Assembly (NCBI GenBank): GCA_038327655.1
Contig: JBBQLG010000006.1
Coordinates: 20,513-84,512 of the forward strand
Length of the DNA: 64,000 nt
Direction of reading: 5' to 3'
Source: JBBQLG01 sp038327655
GTDB lineage: Bacteria; Bacteroidota; Bacteroidia; Cytophagales; Spirosomataceae
A program made the position numbers and the translations under genes. The notes under the pieces are model-generated. The model saw only the letters and a program-made list of their open reading frames with translations. It was not told the DNA's origin and did no database searches. Every line of letters begins with the position of its first letter. Position 1 is the first letter of the stretch. Below are positions 44,919 to 54,768 of the stretch, piece after piece.

Positions 44919-45380
44919 ATGAATCCAAACCTATTTATTGTTCAATCGGCCAGTGACATCGCTCAATTCACCGATGATTATGCCATCATCGAAATCGACG
45001 GTCGGCAGTCGAAAACATTGCGGCAGTTTTACGAGCACATCGCCAAAATGATGGAATTCCCCGACTATTTCGGCTTCAATCTCGATTCATTAGACGAACT
45101 GTTGAACGACTTGGACTGGATTGAAGACAAAAAAATCGCCCTGCATTTTACGCATACCGACCAGCTCATCAGTCAGGAGCGCGACCCGAAGAAATTAGCC
45201 AGCCTGTTTAACCTCCTCGATGCGTCGGCCGAAGACTGGAAATGGGTCGATGCCGATGATGACATTGACAAAAAGGAACTGATCTTACTTGTTGATGAGA
45301 GCACTCGAATTAGTCAACTGCTTGACCAGGAGGGCGTTGCCTACACGAAAGTAGGAGACCGGGCGGGCCTGAATTCGTAA
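44919..45380 (+). CDS. Barstar-family protein (orphan)
   Basis: A 153-residue protein with the barstar (RNAase inhibitor) motif: IIEIDGRQSKTLRQFYEHIAK, then MEFPDYFGFNLDSLDELLNDLDWI, matching the helix that binds barnase. Barstar neutralises a secreted ribonuclease. No barnase-like gene is visible near it, so the partner is unknown or the protein acts against foreign toxins. It has its own terminator-like hairpin. Confidence 0.8.
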   Translation: MNPNLFIVQSASDIAQFTDDYAIIEIDGRQSKTLRQFYEHIAKMMEFPDYFGFNLDSLDELLNDLDWIEDKKIALHFTHTDQLISQERDPKKLASLFNLLDASAEDWKWVDADDDIDKKELILLVDESTRISQLLDQEGVAYTKVGDRAGLNS

Positions 45381-45440
45381 CCTACATTTAACCCGAAACA
45401 AGCAACAAAACGCCGGAAACTGCTGTTTTCAATCTGTTAG

Positions 45441-45470
45441 GCCGCCGAAGCATCTGCTTTGGGCGGCTTT
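45441..45470 (+). terminator. Terminator-like hairpin
   Basis: GCCGCC/GGCGGC stem (45441-45446 with 45462-45467), extended by GAAG/CTTT pairing, with a short T tail. It lies between the barstar gene and mfd. Confidence 0.55.
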
Positions 45471-45523
45471 CCGTGTGGGTAAACGCAACAGCCACACCGT
45501 TCCAACAGTCAACAAACGCTATT

Positions 45524-48500
45524 TTGAAAGTAAGTGAATTTACGGGTCTGTACGCCGATGACAGCCTGATTCAGTCGCTGGCCGAGCCGCTGAAAAGCCG
45601 CACGAAAGAGCCGTTTCGTATCCAGTTTAAAGGTATTTCGGGCAGTTTAGATGCGGTATTAGCGACAGCGATGCACCGGCTGGTGGGCGGTACGCACGTG
45701 TTCGTGATGACCGATAAGGAAGAAGCGTCGTATTTTTTCAACGATGTCCAAAACCTGCTCGAACGGAAAGAGAACGGGCTGGAGGCATTGCTCTTTCCGA
45801 TGTCCTACAAAAAGCCGTATCAGTACGAAGAAGTCGAGAACGCCAATATTCTGATGCGTTCCGAGGTACTGAACAAAATTGGTACTGCACCCAAAGAAGG
45901 TCTGCTGATTGTGACCTACCCGGAAGCCCTCTCAGAAAAGGTAATCAACAAACGTTCGCTGGCAGCCAATACCCTGACGGTAAAAGTTGGCGACCGATTG
46001 GATACGAATTTTGTGTCGGACATGCTTCAGACGTACGAATTCGAGAAAACGGATTTTGTCTATGAGGCTGGTCAGTTTTCCGTCCGGGGTGGCATCATCG
46101 ACGTGTTTTCGTTTGCCAGTGAGTTTCCGTTCCGCATCGAATTGTTCGGCGATGAGGTAGAGAGCATCCGGTCGTTCAATCCCGAATCGCAATTGTCGAC
46201 GGAGAGTGTGCCCTTTATCAACATTATTCCGAACCTGCAAACCAAGCTGATTCAGGAGACGCGCGAACCGTTTTTTGAATTCATGCCGAAGCAAACCTGC
46301 GTCTGGTACAAGGACATTGAGTTTATGCTCGAAATCATCGAAAAGTGCTTCGAGCAGGCCGAGCATAGCTTAGCGTCGGTGGTGGGAGGGGGCATTCAGG
46401 TGGTTGATGATCCTCAGGATTTGTTTGAGACGCGCCGGGCCTTCCTGAATCAGATCAAGGCGTTACCCTCCGTAGAGTTTGGCCGAAAATTCTACTTTAA
46501 AGTCGAGAACCGGCATGTTTACACGTCCAAACCACAGCCATCATTCAATAAAGATTTCAAGCGGTTGGCCGACGCCCTGAGTGATAATCAGTCCAAGGGA
46601 TTCACCAACGTCATAGCGGCCGAGTCGTACAAACAGTTGGAACGGCTGAAACTGATCTTTGAGGAGATTGATCCGTTCGTGAAGTTTCAGCCGCTACAAA
46701 TCGGTTTGAAGGAAGGTTTCATCGACGAGACGCTGAAAATTGCCTGCTACACTGACCACCAGATTTTCGATCGTTACTTTAAATACCGCGTCCGGGACAA
46801 GTTTTCCAAGTCGAAAGCCTTGACCCTGCGCGATCTGAAAACCCTGCAACCTGGCGATTACGTCACCCACATCGACTATGGCATTGGTCGTTTTGCGGGC
46901 ATGGAACGGGTCGACATAGGAGAGCGGGAGCAGGAAGCCATCCGGCTGATTTACCGCGATAATGACGTGTTGCTGGTAAGTATTCACAGCCTGCACAAGA
47001 TTGCCAAGTACAGCGGTAAAGAGGGCGGCCCACCAACGATGAGCAAATTGGGATCGCAGGAGTGGGATCTCAAGAAATCGAAGGTTAAGAAGCAGGTAAA
47101 AGACATTGCCAAAGAGTTGATTGGCCTGTACTCCAAACGTCGGAACGCGCCGGGTTACGCTTTTTCGCGGGACACCTTCCTGCAAGCAGAACTGGAATCG
47201 TCGTTTATTTACGAGGATACCCCCGATCAGGCCAAAGCGACCAACGACGTAAAAGACGACATGGAACGGCCGCACCCAATGGACCGGCTCGTTTGCGGTG
47301 ACGTTGGCTTTGGCAAAACAGAGGTGGCGTTACGGGCTGCTTTCAAAGCCGTTTGCGACAACAAGCAGGTCGCCATTCTGGTACCGACGACCATTCTGGC
47401 AATGCAGCACTTTCACACCTTCGCGGATCGGCTGGCCAATTTCCCCTGCAAAGTCGAGTACATCAACCGGTTCCGCACGACGGCTCAAATCAAAGAAACG
47501 CTCAAACGGGTGGCCTCCGGCGAAACCAGTATTCTGATCGGAACGCACCGGATCGTTAACAAAGACATCAAGTTTAAAGACCTCGGCCTGCTCATTATCG
47601 ACGAAGAGCAAAAGTTTGGGGTGAAGACCAAAGACCGGCTCAAGGAAATGCGCGTCGAAGTCGATGTACTGACGCTTACGGCCACTCCGATTCCGCGAAC
47701 ACTGCATTTCTCGCTCATGGGTGCCCGTGATTTATCCGTTATTGCCACGCCACCACCCAACCGGCAACCGGTTTCTACTGAAGTACAACCCTACAACGAA
47801 ACCATCCTCCGCGACGCCATCAGCTACGAATTGCGCCGGGGTGGGCAGGTTTTCTTCGTGCACAACCGTTTGAACGACATCGAATCCATTGCCAACATTG
47901 TGAAGCGACTGGTCCCGGACTCCCGCGTGTCGGTGGCGCACGGACAGATGGAAGGCGACAAACTCGAACGCATCATGACGCGGTTTATCGAAGGTGATTC
48001 CGACGTGCTGGTATCAACCAACATCATCGAATCGGGGCTGGACATTCCCAACGCCAACACGATCATTATCAACCAGGCGCACATGTTCGGGATGTCCGAT
48101 CTACATCAGATGCGCGGTCGGGTAGGGCGGTCAAACAAGAAAGCGTTTTGCTATTTGCTGACGCCACCGGCTTCGGCCCTGACGTCTGATGCCCGCAAAC
48201 GACTGCAAACGCTGGAAGACTTTTCGGACCTCGGCGAAGGATTCAAGATTGCCATGCGCGACTTAGATATACGGGGAGCGGGCAATTTGCTGGGTGCCGA
48301 GCAAAGTGGTTTCATCAATGATCTGGGCTACGAGATGTACCACAAGATTCTGGACGAAGCCGTGCAGGAATTGCGGGAGAATGAGTTTAAGGACATCTTT
48401 ACGCCTTCGACGGATATTTTCAAACAGGCGGTGCCGGATTGTGTGATCGAGACCGATTTACAGGTCGTCATTCCCGAAAAATACGTCAGTAATATTTCGG

Positions 48501-48898
48501 AGCGGCTGGCTCTCTACACCCGGTTGGACAGCATTCAGACAATCGAGGAACTGGCCGCCTATCGGAATGAAGTACAGGATCGCTTCGGGCCTATGCCGGA
48601 AGAAGTTGGCAGTTTAATTGAGATGGTCAACATTCGCTGGAAAGCCGAGCAATTGCACCTGGAGAAACTAACCCTGAAAAATAATATAATGAAGGGCACA
48701 TTCGTTTCTTCGGAGAGCGATAGTAAGGCGGCAACCAGCTTCTTTACGTCCGACCAATTTGGCAGGGTAATTGACTACATCAAAAAATACCCGGCCAAAT
48801 GCACCCTAAAGGAAACCCGGGGTCGACTGATTTTTACGCATGCCGACGTCACCTCTGTCGATCAGATGAACGACGTCCTGAGTAAATTAACCGATTGA
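45524..48898 (+). CDS. mfd: Transcription-repair coupling factor Mfd
   Basis: A protein of about 1124 residues that removes stalled RNA polymerase and recruits UvrA. Visible are an N-terminal UvrB-like region (SVRGGIIDVFSFASEFPFRIELFGDEVESI), the polymerase-interaction segment (LTLRDLKTLQPGDYVTHIDYGIGRFAGM), Walker A GDVGFGKTE, DEEQ in LIIDEEQKFG, TATPIPRTL, and the helicase motif HQMRGRVGRSNKKAFCYLL. The start codon appears to be TTG at 45524, giving the normal N-terminus KVSEFTGLYADD. An upstream GTG at 45473 is in frame but would add an unrelated segment. Confidence 0.93.
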   Translation: MKVSEFTGLYADDSLIQSLAEPLKSRTKEPFRIQFKGISGSLDAVLATAMHRLVGGTHVFVMTDKEEASYFFNDVQNLLERKENGLEALLFPMSYKKPYQYEEVENANILMRSEVLNKIGTAPKEGLLIVTYPEALSEKVINKRSLAANTLTVKVGDRLDTNFVSDMLQTYEFEKTDFVYEAGQFSVRGGIIDVFSFASEFPFRIELFGDEVESIRSFNPESQLSTESVPFINIIPNLQTKLIQETREPFFEFMPKQTCVWYKDIEFMLEIIEKCFEQAEHSLASVVGGGIQVVDDPQDLFETRRAFLNQIKALPSVEFGRKFYFKVENRHVYTSKPQPSFNKDFKRLADALSDNQSKGFTNVIAAESYKQLERLKLIFEEIDPFVKFQPLQIGLKEGFIDETLKIACYTDHQIFDRYFKYRVRDKFSKSKALTLRDLKTLQPGDYVTHIDYGIGRFAGMERVDIGEREQEAIRLIYRDNDVLLVSIHSLHKIAKYSGKEGGPPTMSKLGSQEWDLKKSKVKKQVKDIAKELIGLYSKRRNAPGYAFSRDTFLQAELESSFIYEDTPDQAKATNDVKDDMERPHPMDRLVCGDVGFGKTEVALRAAFKAVCDNKQVAILVPTTILAMQHFHTFADRLANFPCKVEYINRFRTTAQIKETLKRVASGETSILIGTHRIVNKDIKFKDLGLLIIDEEQKFGVKTKDRLKEMRVEVDVLTLTATPIPRTLHFSLMGARDLSVIATPPPNRQPVSTEVQPYNETILRDAISYELRRGGQVFFVHNRLNDIESIANIVKRLVPDSRVSVAHGQMEGDKLERIMTRFIEGDSDVLVSTNIIESGLDIPNANTIIINQAHMFGMSDLHQMRGRVGRSNKKAFCYLLTPPASALTSDARKRLQTLEDFSDLGEGFKIAMRDLDIRGAGNLLGAEQSGFINDLGYEMYHKILDEAVQELRENEFKDIFTPSTDIFKQAVPDCVIETDLQVVIPEKYVSNISERLALYTRLDSIQTIEELAAYRNEVQDRFGPMPEEVGSLIEMVNIRWKAEQLHLEKLTLKNNIMKGTFVSSESDSKAATSFFTSDQFGRVIDYIKKYPAKCTLKETRGRLIFTHADVTSVDQMNDVLSKLTD

Positions 48899-48943
48899 CC
48901 AATAGATACGCACAAACCAGCACTCCGTTTATAAATTACAGCA

Positions 48944-50209
48944 ATGGGTAAAATGAATAACCTGAAACAAGTCTCTTATGTGTTGCTGGCAACGGCCGCA
49001 CTGGCAGCCTGTAAATCAAAGCATCCGACCAGCGTGAAACCCGGCAAGGAGAGTACCGCAACGGGTATTGCCTACAACCAGAAAGATGGCTTTCAAGTCT
49101 CAAAATTCAGCGGTCAGCCGGTAGGACCGAACCTTGTTTTCATTGAAGGCGGTCGTTTCACGATGGGTTCGCTGGAAGAAGACGTTATGAACTCGCGCGA
49201 TAACCGCGAGCGGACGGTGAGTGTGCAGTCGTTCTACATGGACGAAACGGAAATCACGAACCTGAACTATCTGGAATATCTGAACGCCATTCAGCGCGAT
49301 TCGTCCGCCGAAGTCGTTACGCGGGCACTACCCGACACGACGGTTTGGGCCAATCCGCTTTCGTTCAATGACTCCTACGTGACCCAATATCTGCGTTATC
49401 CCGCTTTCCGGCTGTATCCGGTCGTTGGCGTATCCTGGGTTCAGGCCACGGACTACGCGATTTGGCGGACCAATGCTGTGAATAACAACATGGCTAATAA
49501 GTCGAGCGGTAAGGGCAAAAAGAAAGGTGGTTTCTCGCTGAAGCGTAAGTCGAAACAAAATAACGAGGCCTTAGCCGAAGCAACCACCGCACCGGATGCA
49601 CCCAAGAAGATGGGGCTGGAGAGTGGCATGATTTTGCCGGATTACCGGCTCCCAACCGAAGCGGAGTGGGAATACGCAGCCAAAGCCCTGATTGGTACGC
49701 AGTATATGGATGAAAACCAGGTAAATCAGCGGATTTATCCGTGGGATGGTTCGTCGGTGCGGAATCCGAAGAAGGGTCGCAAGCAGGGTCAGATGCTGGC
49801 TAACTTCAAGCGCGGCCCCGGTGACTACGCCGGTATTGCCGGTCGCTCGAACGATGGAGCCATTATCACGCAGGAAGTATATGCCTATCCAGCCAACGAC
49901 TTTGGCTTGTATAATATGGCTGGCAACGTGAATGAGTGGGTGCAGGACGTATACCGCCCGCTATCGTTTGAAGATGTGAGTGATTTGAACCCGGTACGTC
50001 GGAATGGTTATTTAGACGAGGCCAAAAACTATGATACCAAAAACGGCAACTCGCTTATCGACGATAAACTACGGGTTTATAAAGGAGGCTCTTGGAAAGA
50101 CGTAGCCTATTGGCTTTCGCCCGGTACGCGCCGGTTCTTGGATCAGGACTCGGCTACGGCTACGATTGGTTTCCGCTGCGCGATGATCGCAGGTGGCCGA
50201 AACAAGTAA
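48944..50209 (+). CDS. gldJ: Gliding-motility lipoprotein GldJ (sulfatase-modifying-factor fold)
   Basis: A 421-residue lipoprotein with lipobox LAAC (Cys23). The core is FGE-sulfatase-like: PNLVFIEGGRFTMGSLEEDVM, YMDETEITNLNYLEYL, FRLYPVVGVSWVQATDYAIWRT, YRLPTEAEWEYAAKA, NVNEWVQDV, GGSWKDVAYWLSPGTRRF. The KDGFQV lead, the RYPAFRLYP block and a basic insert (GKKKGGFSLKRKSK) match GldJ rather than GldK. GldJ is needed for gliding and for stability of type IX secretion components in Flavobacterium. It lies alone between mfd and the ComF gene. Confidence 0.85.
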   Translation: MGKMNNLKQVSYVLLATAALAACKSKHPTSVKPGKESTATGIAYNQKDGFQVSKFSGQPVGPNLVFIEGGRFTMGSLEEDVMNSRDNRERTVSVQSFYMDETEITNLNYLEYLNAIQRDSSAEVVTRALPDTTVWANPLSFNDSYVTQYLRYPAFRLYPVVGVSWVQATDYAIWRTNAVNNNMANKSSGKGKKKGGFSLKRKSKQNNEALAEATTAPDAPKKMGLESGMILPDYRLPTEAEWEYAAKALIGTQYMDENQVNQRIYPWDGSSVRNPKKGRKQGQMLANFKRGPGDYAGIAGRSNDGAIITQEVYAYPANDFGLYNMAGNVNEWVQDVYRPLSFEDVSDLNPVRRNGYLDEAKNYDTKNGNSLIDDKLRVYKGGSWKDVAYWLSPGTRRFLDQDSATATIGFRCAMIAGGRNK

Positions 50210-50233
50210 TCTTCTTTATTTTAAAAATCAGGC

Positions 50234-50266
50234 AGCGGCCACTCGTCATCGGGTGGCCGCTATTGT
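50234..50266. terminator. Hairpin between converging gldJ and the ComF gene
   Basis: A 9-bp perfect stem AGCGGCCAC/GTGGCCGCT (50234-50242 with 50253-50261). The TGA of the minus-strand ComF gene (50246-50248) lies in the loop. T tracts are weak. Confidence 0.6.
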
Positions 50267-50956
50267 TACAACGCCTACTGTTCGGCAACCGGCATCAAGC
50301 AGCACCTGAGCACATGCTTCGATGGTAGCCCCCGTCGTCAGCACATCATCGGCAATAACAACATGCTTGCCGAATACGTCGGCGGGGTTAGCCACGGCAA
50401 ATACAGTATCCACGTTTTTATAGCGCTCCAGGCGGCTCCGGCGAGTTTGTGAACCCGCGTATTGATTGCGGACAAGTACATCGTTACGGAAGGGCTTATC
50501 GAGTCCTTCGGCCAGACCTTTTCCGATCCAGTCTGCCTGATTATAACCGCGCTGCTGAAGCCGGGATTTGTGTAACGGTACGCCAACCACAAAATCCGTT
50601 TCGACGATGGGAGCGAAGTTCGTTTTTAGTTCTTCGCCGTACCAATAGCCAATTCGCTCACCAGCCTCTTTTTGTCCCTTATACTTGATTTGATGGACTA
50701 ATTTTTGTGCAGTTCCTTCTTTAGTGAAATTCAGGTAAGCGAGTGCGTAGGCAACCGGCACTTTACCCCGAAACTTTAGCATCAGCGGCTGTTCTGTATC
50801 TAAATGATGATTTGTTACCGGCAGATTTATTCGGCACGGTACGCACAAAATGGTTTCGTTCGGGCCTAATCCACTCCGACAGCCGAGGCATAATTCGGGG
50901 TAAATCAGCGAAGCAAAATCATTGGATAACTGTTTGATAAACGGAAGGATACGCAC
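50246..50956 (-). CDS. ComF-family phosphoribosyltransferase-like protein
   Basis: A 236-residue protein. An N-terminal Cys cluster (CLGCRSG...CVPC) may bind zinc. The phosphoribosyltransferase fold follows: FVVGVPLHKSRLQQRGYNQA, then the PRPP-binding motif HVVIADDVLTTGATIEA. ComF homologues take part in DNA uptake or in PRPP-linked metabolism; which applies here cannot be told. It converges on gldJ and is divergent from the unknown gene at 51009. Confidence 0.9.
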   Translation of the reverse strand: MRILPFIKQLSNDFASLIYPELCLGCRSGLGPNETILCVPCRINLPVTNHHLDTEQPLMLKFRGKVPVAYALAYLNFTKEGTAQKLVHQIKYKGQKEAGERIGYWYGEELKTNFAPIVETDFVVGVPLHKSRLQQRGYNQADWIGKGLAEGLDKPFRNDVLVRNQYAGSQTRRSRLERYKNVDTVFAVANPADVFGKHVVIADDVLTTGATIEACAQVLLDAGCRTVGVVTIAATR

Positions 50957-51008
50957 CGGACGTTATTGAGGTAAAAAGTGTACTTTAGCTAAGGAAACGA
51001 CAAGTCTA

Positions 51009-51365
51009 ATGAGCGGACAAGATATTGATAATCTGAGTACTGATTGGGAAACATTACTGATAAAGCTGGAAGAATTAGTCGGTAAGCGGCCCACTGATTT
51101 AAATGGTGTGCTATTTCTCATCGGCGTTCAGGAATTAGGCAAGGGTGCCCGTCGGTTTACGAAGGAACAAAAGCAGGATTTATTACACGTTGGCGTCTGC
51201 GCCGTGCTGAGCCTGTCAGGGCATTACGAACTTGCCGGGCGGGACCAGGATGGGTGGCCGCACTATGCTATTGCCAAATCAGTACCCCATGCTGATCTGC
51301 TTACGCAGGAAGATTACCTGAAAGCGCATGTACTACGCTACTTTACCACCTTACTTGACGACTAA
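51009..51365 (+). CDS. Conserved-looking hypothetical protein
   Basis: A 118-residue protein I do not recognise. It is soluble and helical, with no signal or membrane segment (WETLLIKLEELVGKRPTDLNGVLFLIGVQELGKG, split by the Pro-Thr turn). It lies 21 bp before the DUF4175 gene and is probably co-transcribed with it. Normal codon use and a sensible start support a real gene. Confidence 0.65.
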   Translation: MSGQDIDNLSTDWETLLIKLEELVGKRPTDLNGVLFLIGVQELGKGARRFTKEQKQDLLHVGVCAVLSLSGHYELAGRDQDGWPHYAIAKSVPHADLLTQEDYLKAHVLRYFTTLLDD

Positions 51366-51386
51366 TTTCGTAAACGATACATCTGC

Positions 51387-54300
51387 ATGGAAACGGCTAA
51401 TTCATTTGTTACGCTGCTGCAACGCATTGAGGAGTTCAAGAAGCGATATTACATTAATCAGTTGCTCAAAGGAACATTGATTTTCCTGGCGTTGCTGCTG
51501 TCTACTTATCTGCTCATCAACACGGCTGAGTTCTTCGGTCGGTTCAGTACGGGCATACGGGGAGCATTGTTTTTCGGTTTCGTAGCTCTGTTACTGGGTG
51601 GCCTGTTCTATTGGGTTATCCGTCCGGCTATGAGCCTGTACGGCCTTCGTAAAACGCTATCCAACGAAGAAGCAGCCCAGCAAATTGGCCAGTTTTTTCC
51701 CGAAGTAGGGGATAAGTTAGTGAACACGTTACAGCTAAATCAACTGTCGTCGCAGCAGGGTGACCTATTGCAGGCCAGTTTACAGCAGCGGTCACAGCAG
51801 TTGCTCATCAACCGGTTTGCCAATGCCATCCAGCTACAAAAGAACCGACGGTTCCTGAAATACGTCCTTCCTCCGTTGGCCGTTATTGCACTTATCCTGT
51901 TACTAAAGCCGGATTTTTTCACGCAGTCATCGGGGCGGCTGGTTCAGTACAATCGCGATTTCGTAGAACAGGCTCCGTTTCAGTTCGTCGTTGCCAATGA
52001 TAAATTACAGGCTTTCCGGAATGAGGATTACAAAGTTGACGTGCGCATCACGGGTAACGCGCTACCGGAGACAGTCTATTTAGTTGCCGGTGGAACGCGT
52101 TTTAAACTCGACAAAACGACCAGCGGTCTATACAGCTACACGTTTGACAACGTACAGCGCGAACTCAATTTTCACCTCGAAGCCGCCGGTTTCCGGTCGC
52201 GTGCTTATGACATTACGTTGATCGACCGACCCGCCGTTTTGTCGTTCGATGTACAGTTAAAGTACCCGGCTTACCTTGGCAAACCCAACGAGCAGTTAGC
52301 CAATGTGGGCAACTTGTTGATTCCGCAGGGCACCGAGGTAACCTGGAATTTCATGGCCGATCATACCGATTCGCTGGCACTTCGGTTCACGCCGGGTAAC
52401 GCCACGATGACTAGCCGGGAAGTTGAAATAAACCGCTACAGCCTGAGTCGCCGAATCACTCAGACCGTAAATTATTCGGTTGATCTGCGGAACAACCATG
52501 CGGGTAATGCCTCCAATTTACAATACACTATTCAGGTAATTCCCGACCGCTACCCGCAGATTACCGTTGCAAAGGCACAGGATACTATTACCTACAACAT
52601 GATTGCGCTGACCGGCTTATTGGCCGACGATTATGGATTCACGAAGCTTAAATTAGTTGGTTCGGTCACTCGGGACGGTCAAAAGACGTCTACAGCCGTC
52701 GTAAAAGACATTCCCATCAATCGCACTTCGACCTCCCAGAATTTCGTTTACGCGTGGCCGCTGGATAGTATCAAACTACAGCCCAATGACCGGGTCGAGT
52801 ATTATTTACAAGTGTGGGACAATGATGGCGTTAACGGACCGAAATCATCCCGCACGGCTCAGTTGAACTTTATCGTGCCCTCAACCGACGATATCCAAAA
52901 GCAGATTGAGCAATCGGCGCAGAAGACGGAGCAGCAAATTGATCAGGCAATCGCCAAAACACAGGCGATCAAGAAGGATCTGAACACGATGGAAAACCGG
53001 ATGCGTACTAAAAAGGCTACTGATTTTCAGGACAAAAAGCAATTGGCAGATGTGCTCAAAAAGCGGGAGGAGTTGCTTCAGGAGGTTCAGAAACTTCAGG
53101 AACAGTTTAAGCAGACGAACGAGACACAGCAACGTTTTCAACAGGAGAACAGTGCGCTCCGGGAGAAGATGGAGCAGTTGCAAAAGATGTTCAGTGAGTT
53201 GATGGACCCCGAATCCAAGAAACTGTATGAAGAATTGAAGGCGTTACTTGAGAAGAAACAGGACGATAAAGCATCCGACTTGTTGGACCGACTCAGCCGT
53301 AAAGAACGCAATATGGAGAAAGAACTGGACCGGGCACTCAAGCTTTTCAAGCAGATGCAGATGGAACAGAAGGTCGACAAACTGGCCGAAGACCTCAATA
53401 AGCAAGCCGATAATCAGGACAAGTTAGCTGACGAGAACAGCAAAGATAAGAATGCTGAAGAAGCTAAAAAGGAGCAGGACAAAGCCAAAGAAGATTTTCA
53501 GAAGACCAAAGAAGAGATAGAGAAATTACAAAAAGAAGCTGAAAAAGAAGACCTGAACAAGCCTGACGCGCAAGAGGAAACGCAGAAGGATATTGATCAG
53601 CAGATGGAAGAAACGTCCAAAAGCTTGGATCAAAAGCAAAGTAAGCAAGCGGCACAGAAGCAAAATAAAGCGGCAAAGTCGATGCGCAACATGAGTAAAT
53701 CCATGTCTGAATCGATGCAATCAGCCGAGATGCAAGAAAATCAGGAGAACATGGATGACTTGAGAAACTTGCTCGAAAACCTCATTACGCTGTCCTTTTC
53801 GCAGGAACGGGTAATGAAAGACTTCCGAAGTATGAGTCTTCAGGACCCCCGCTTTGTGAAACTATCTCAGGAGCAACTTAAGCTTCAGGATGATGCTAAA
53901 GTGATTGAAGATAGCCTCAACGCACTCGCTGGCCGGGTTATGCAAATCCAGTCGTTCGTTACACGCGAGTTGACAGATATGAAATACTATATGGATCAGA
54001 GCGTGCAACAGTTGAAAGAACGTCGGCTTGGACAGGCTGCTGCCCGGCAACAGTTTGCTATGACGTCGATCAATAATTTATCACTGATGCTGAACGATGT
54101 ATTCAAGCAAATGCAACAGCAGATGGCTGGCATGTCGATGCCCGGCAGCGGGAAGGATGGCAAAAAAGGTAAGAAAGGCAATCAGCCCTCGCCCGGAGCC
54201 GGAGAGATGCAAAAGGAATTAAATGCTAAAATTCAGCAACTCTCAAAAGGAGGCAAGGGCGGTCGGGGTCTTTCTGAAGAGTTGTCTCGTCTGGCAGCGG

Positions 54301-54701
54301 AGCAGGCGGCAATTCGGCAAATGCTGAAGGGTATGCAAGATGGCAACAAAGGTACCGAAGTCGGCAAAGAGGTTAACAAACAGTTAGAGGAGTTGATGCA
54401 AAAGATGGATGAAACCGAAACGGATTTAGTAAATAAACGTGTCAATCCAACGACACTCAACCGCCAAAACGAAATTGTTACACGCTTGCTGGAGTCTGAA
54501 AAGGCGATGCGTCAGCAGGAGGAAGATCCCAAACGACAGGCACAATCGGCCCAAACACTATTACGTCGGAACCCGGCTTTACTCGACTCTGTTCTTCCCC
54601 AACGGACAACGCAGGTAGAAGTACTTCGCTCTGTTACGCCAGCTTACAATCAATATTACAAAAACGAAGCAAATCGCTATTTGCAACGTGTGTCGCAATG
54701 A
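51387..54701 (+). CDS. DUF4175 family large membrane protein
   Basis: An 1104-residue protein. Two N-terminal membrane helices (about 28-46 and 58-80) and a third (about 154-170, VLPPLAVIALILLL) precede an extracytoplasmic beta-rich region (about 190-490). A long Gln/Lys/Glu-rich coiled coil follows (about 505-900; many KKEQDKAKEDFQK-like stretches), then a Gly/Met-rich segment (MPGSGKDGKKGKKG) and a further helical tail. DUF4175 proteins are widespread in Bacteroidota and of unknown function. It sits between a small unknown gene and parS/mnmG. Confidence 0.8.
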   Translation: METANSFVTLLQRIEEFKKRYYINQLLKGTLIFLALLLSTYLLINTAEFFGRFSTGIRGALFFGFVALLLGGLFYWVIRPAMSLYGLRKTLSNEEAAQQIGQFFPEVGDKLVNTLQLNQLSSQQGDLLQASLQQRSQQLLINRFANAIQLQKNRRFLKYVLPPLAVIALILLLKPDFFTQSSGRLVQYNRDFVEQAPFQFVVANDKLQAFRNEDYKVDVRITGNALPETVYLVAGGTRFKLDKTTSGLYSYTFDNVQRELNFHLEAAGFRSRAYDITLIDRPAVLSFDVQLKYPAYLGKPNEQLANVGNLLIPQGTEVTWNFMADHTDSLALRFTPGNATMTSREVEINRYSLSRRITQTVNYSVDLRNNHAGNASNLQYTIQVIPDRYPQITVAKAQDTITYNMIALTGLLADDYGFTKLKLVGSVTRDGQKTSTAVVKDIPINRTSTSQNFVYAWPLDSIKLQPNDRVEYYLQVWDNDGVNGPKSSRTAQLNFIVPSTDDIQKQIEQSAQKTEQQIDQAIAKTQAIKKDLNTMENRMRTKKATDFQDKKQLADVLKKREELLQEVQKLQEQFKQTNETQQRFQQENSALREKMEQLQKMFSELMDPESKKLYEELKALLEKKQDDKASDLLDRLSRKERNMEKELDRALKLFKQMQMEQKVDKLAEDLNKQADNQDKLADENSKDKNAEEAKKEQDKAKEDFQKTKEEIEKLQKEAEKEDLNKPDAQEETQKDIDQQMEETSKSLDQKQSKQAAQKQNKAAKSMRNMSKSMSESMQSAEMQENQENMDDLRNLLENLITLSFSQERVMKDFRSMSLQDPRFVKLSQEQLKLQDDAKVIEDSLNALAGRVMQIQSFVTRELTDMKYYMDQSVQQLKERRLGQAAARQQFAMTSINNLSLMLNDVFKQMQQQMAGMSMPGSGKDGKKGKKGNQPSPGAGEMQKELNAKIQQLSKGGKGGRGLSEELSRLAAEQAAIRQMLKGMQDGNKGTEVGKEVNKQLEELMQKMDETETDLVNKRVNPTTLNRQNEIVTRLLESEKAMRQQEEDPKRQAQSAQTLLRRNPALLDSVLPQRTTQVEVLRSVTPAYNQYYKNEANRYLQRVSQ

Positions 54702-54734
54702 TGGGTTTCTGTAATATTTAGAATTTTCGCAAAA

Positions 54735-54750
54735 GTTTCCACGTGGAACA
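54735..54750. other. parS-like ParB binding site
   Basis: The 16-mer at 54735-54750 contains the perfect 12-bp palindrome TTCCACGTGGAA and matches TGTTCCACGTGGAACA, a symmetric parS form, at 14 of 16 positions. It lies 18 bp before the mnmG ATG and 3.6 kb from the candidate origin. parS sites cluster near origins, and ParB loaded there spreads to bring SMC. Confidence 0.8.
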
Positions 54751-54768
54751 TTTATAAAAACCAGTTCA

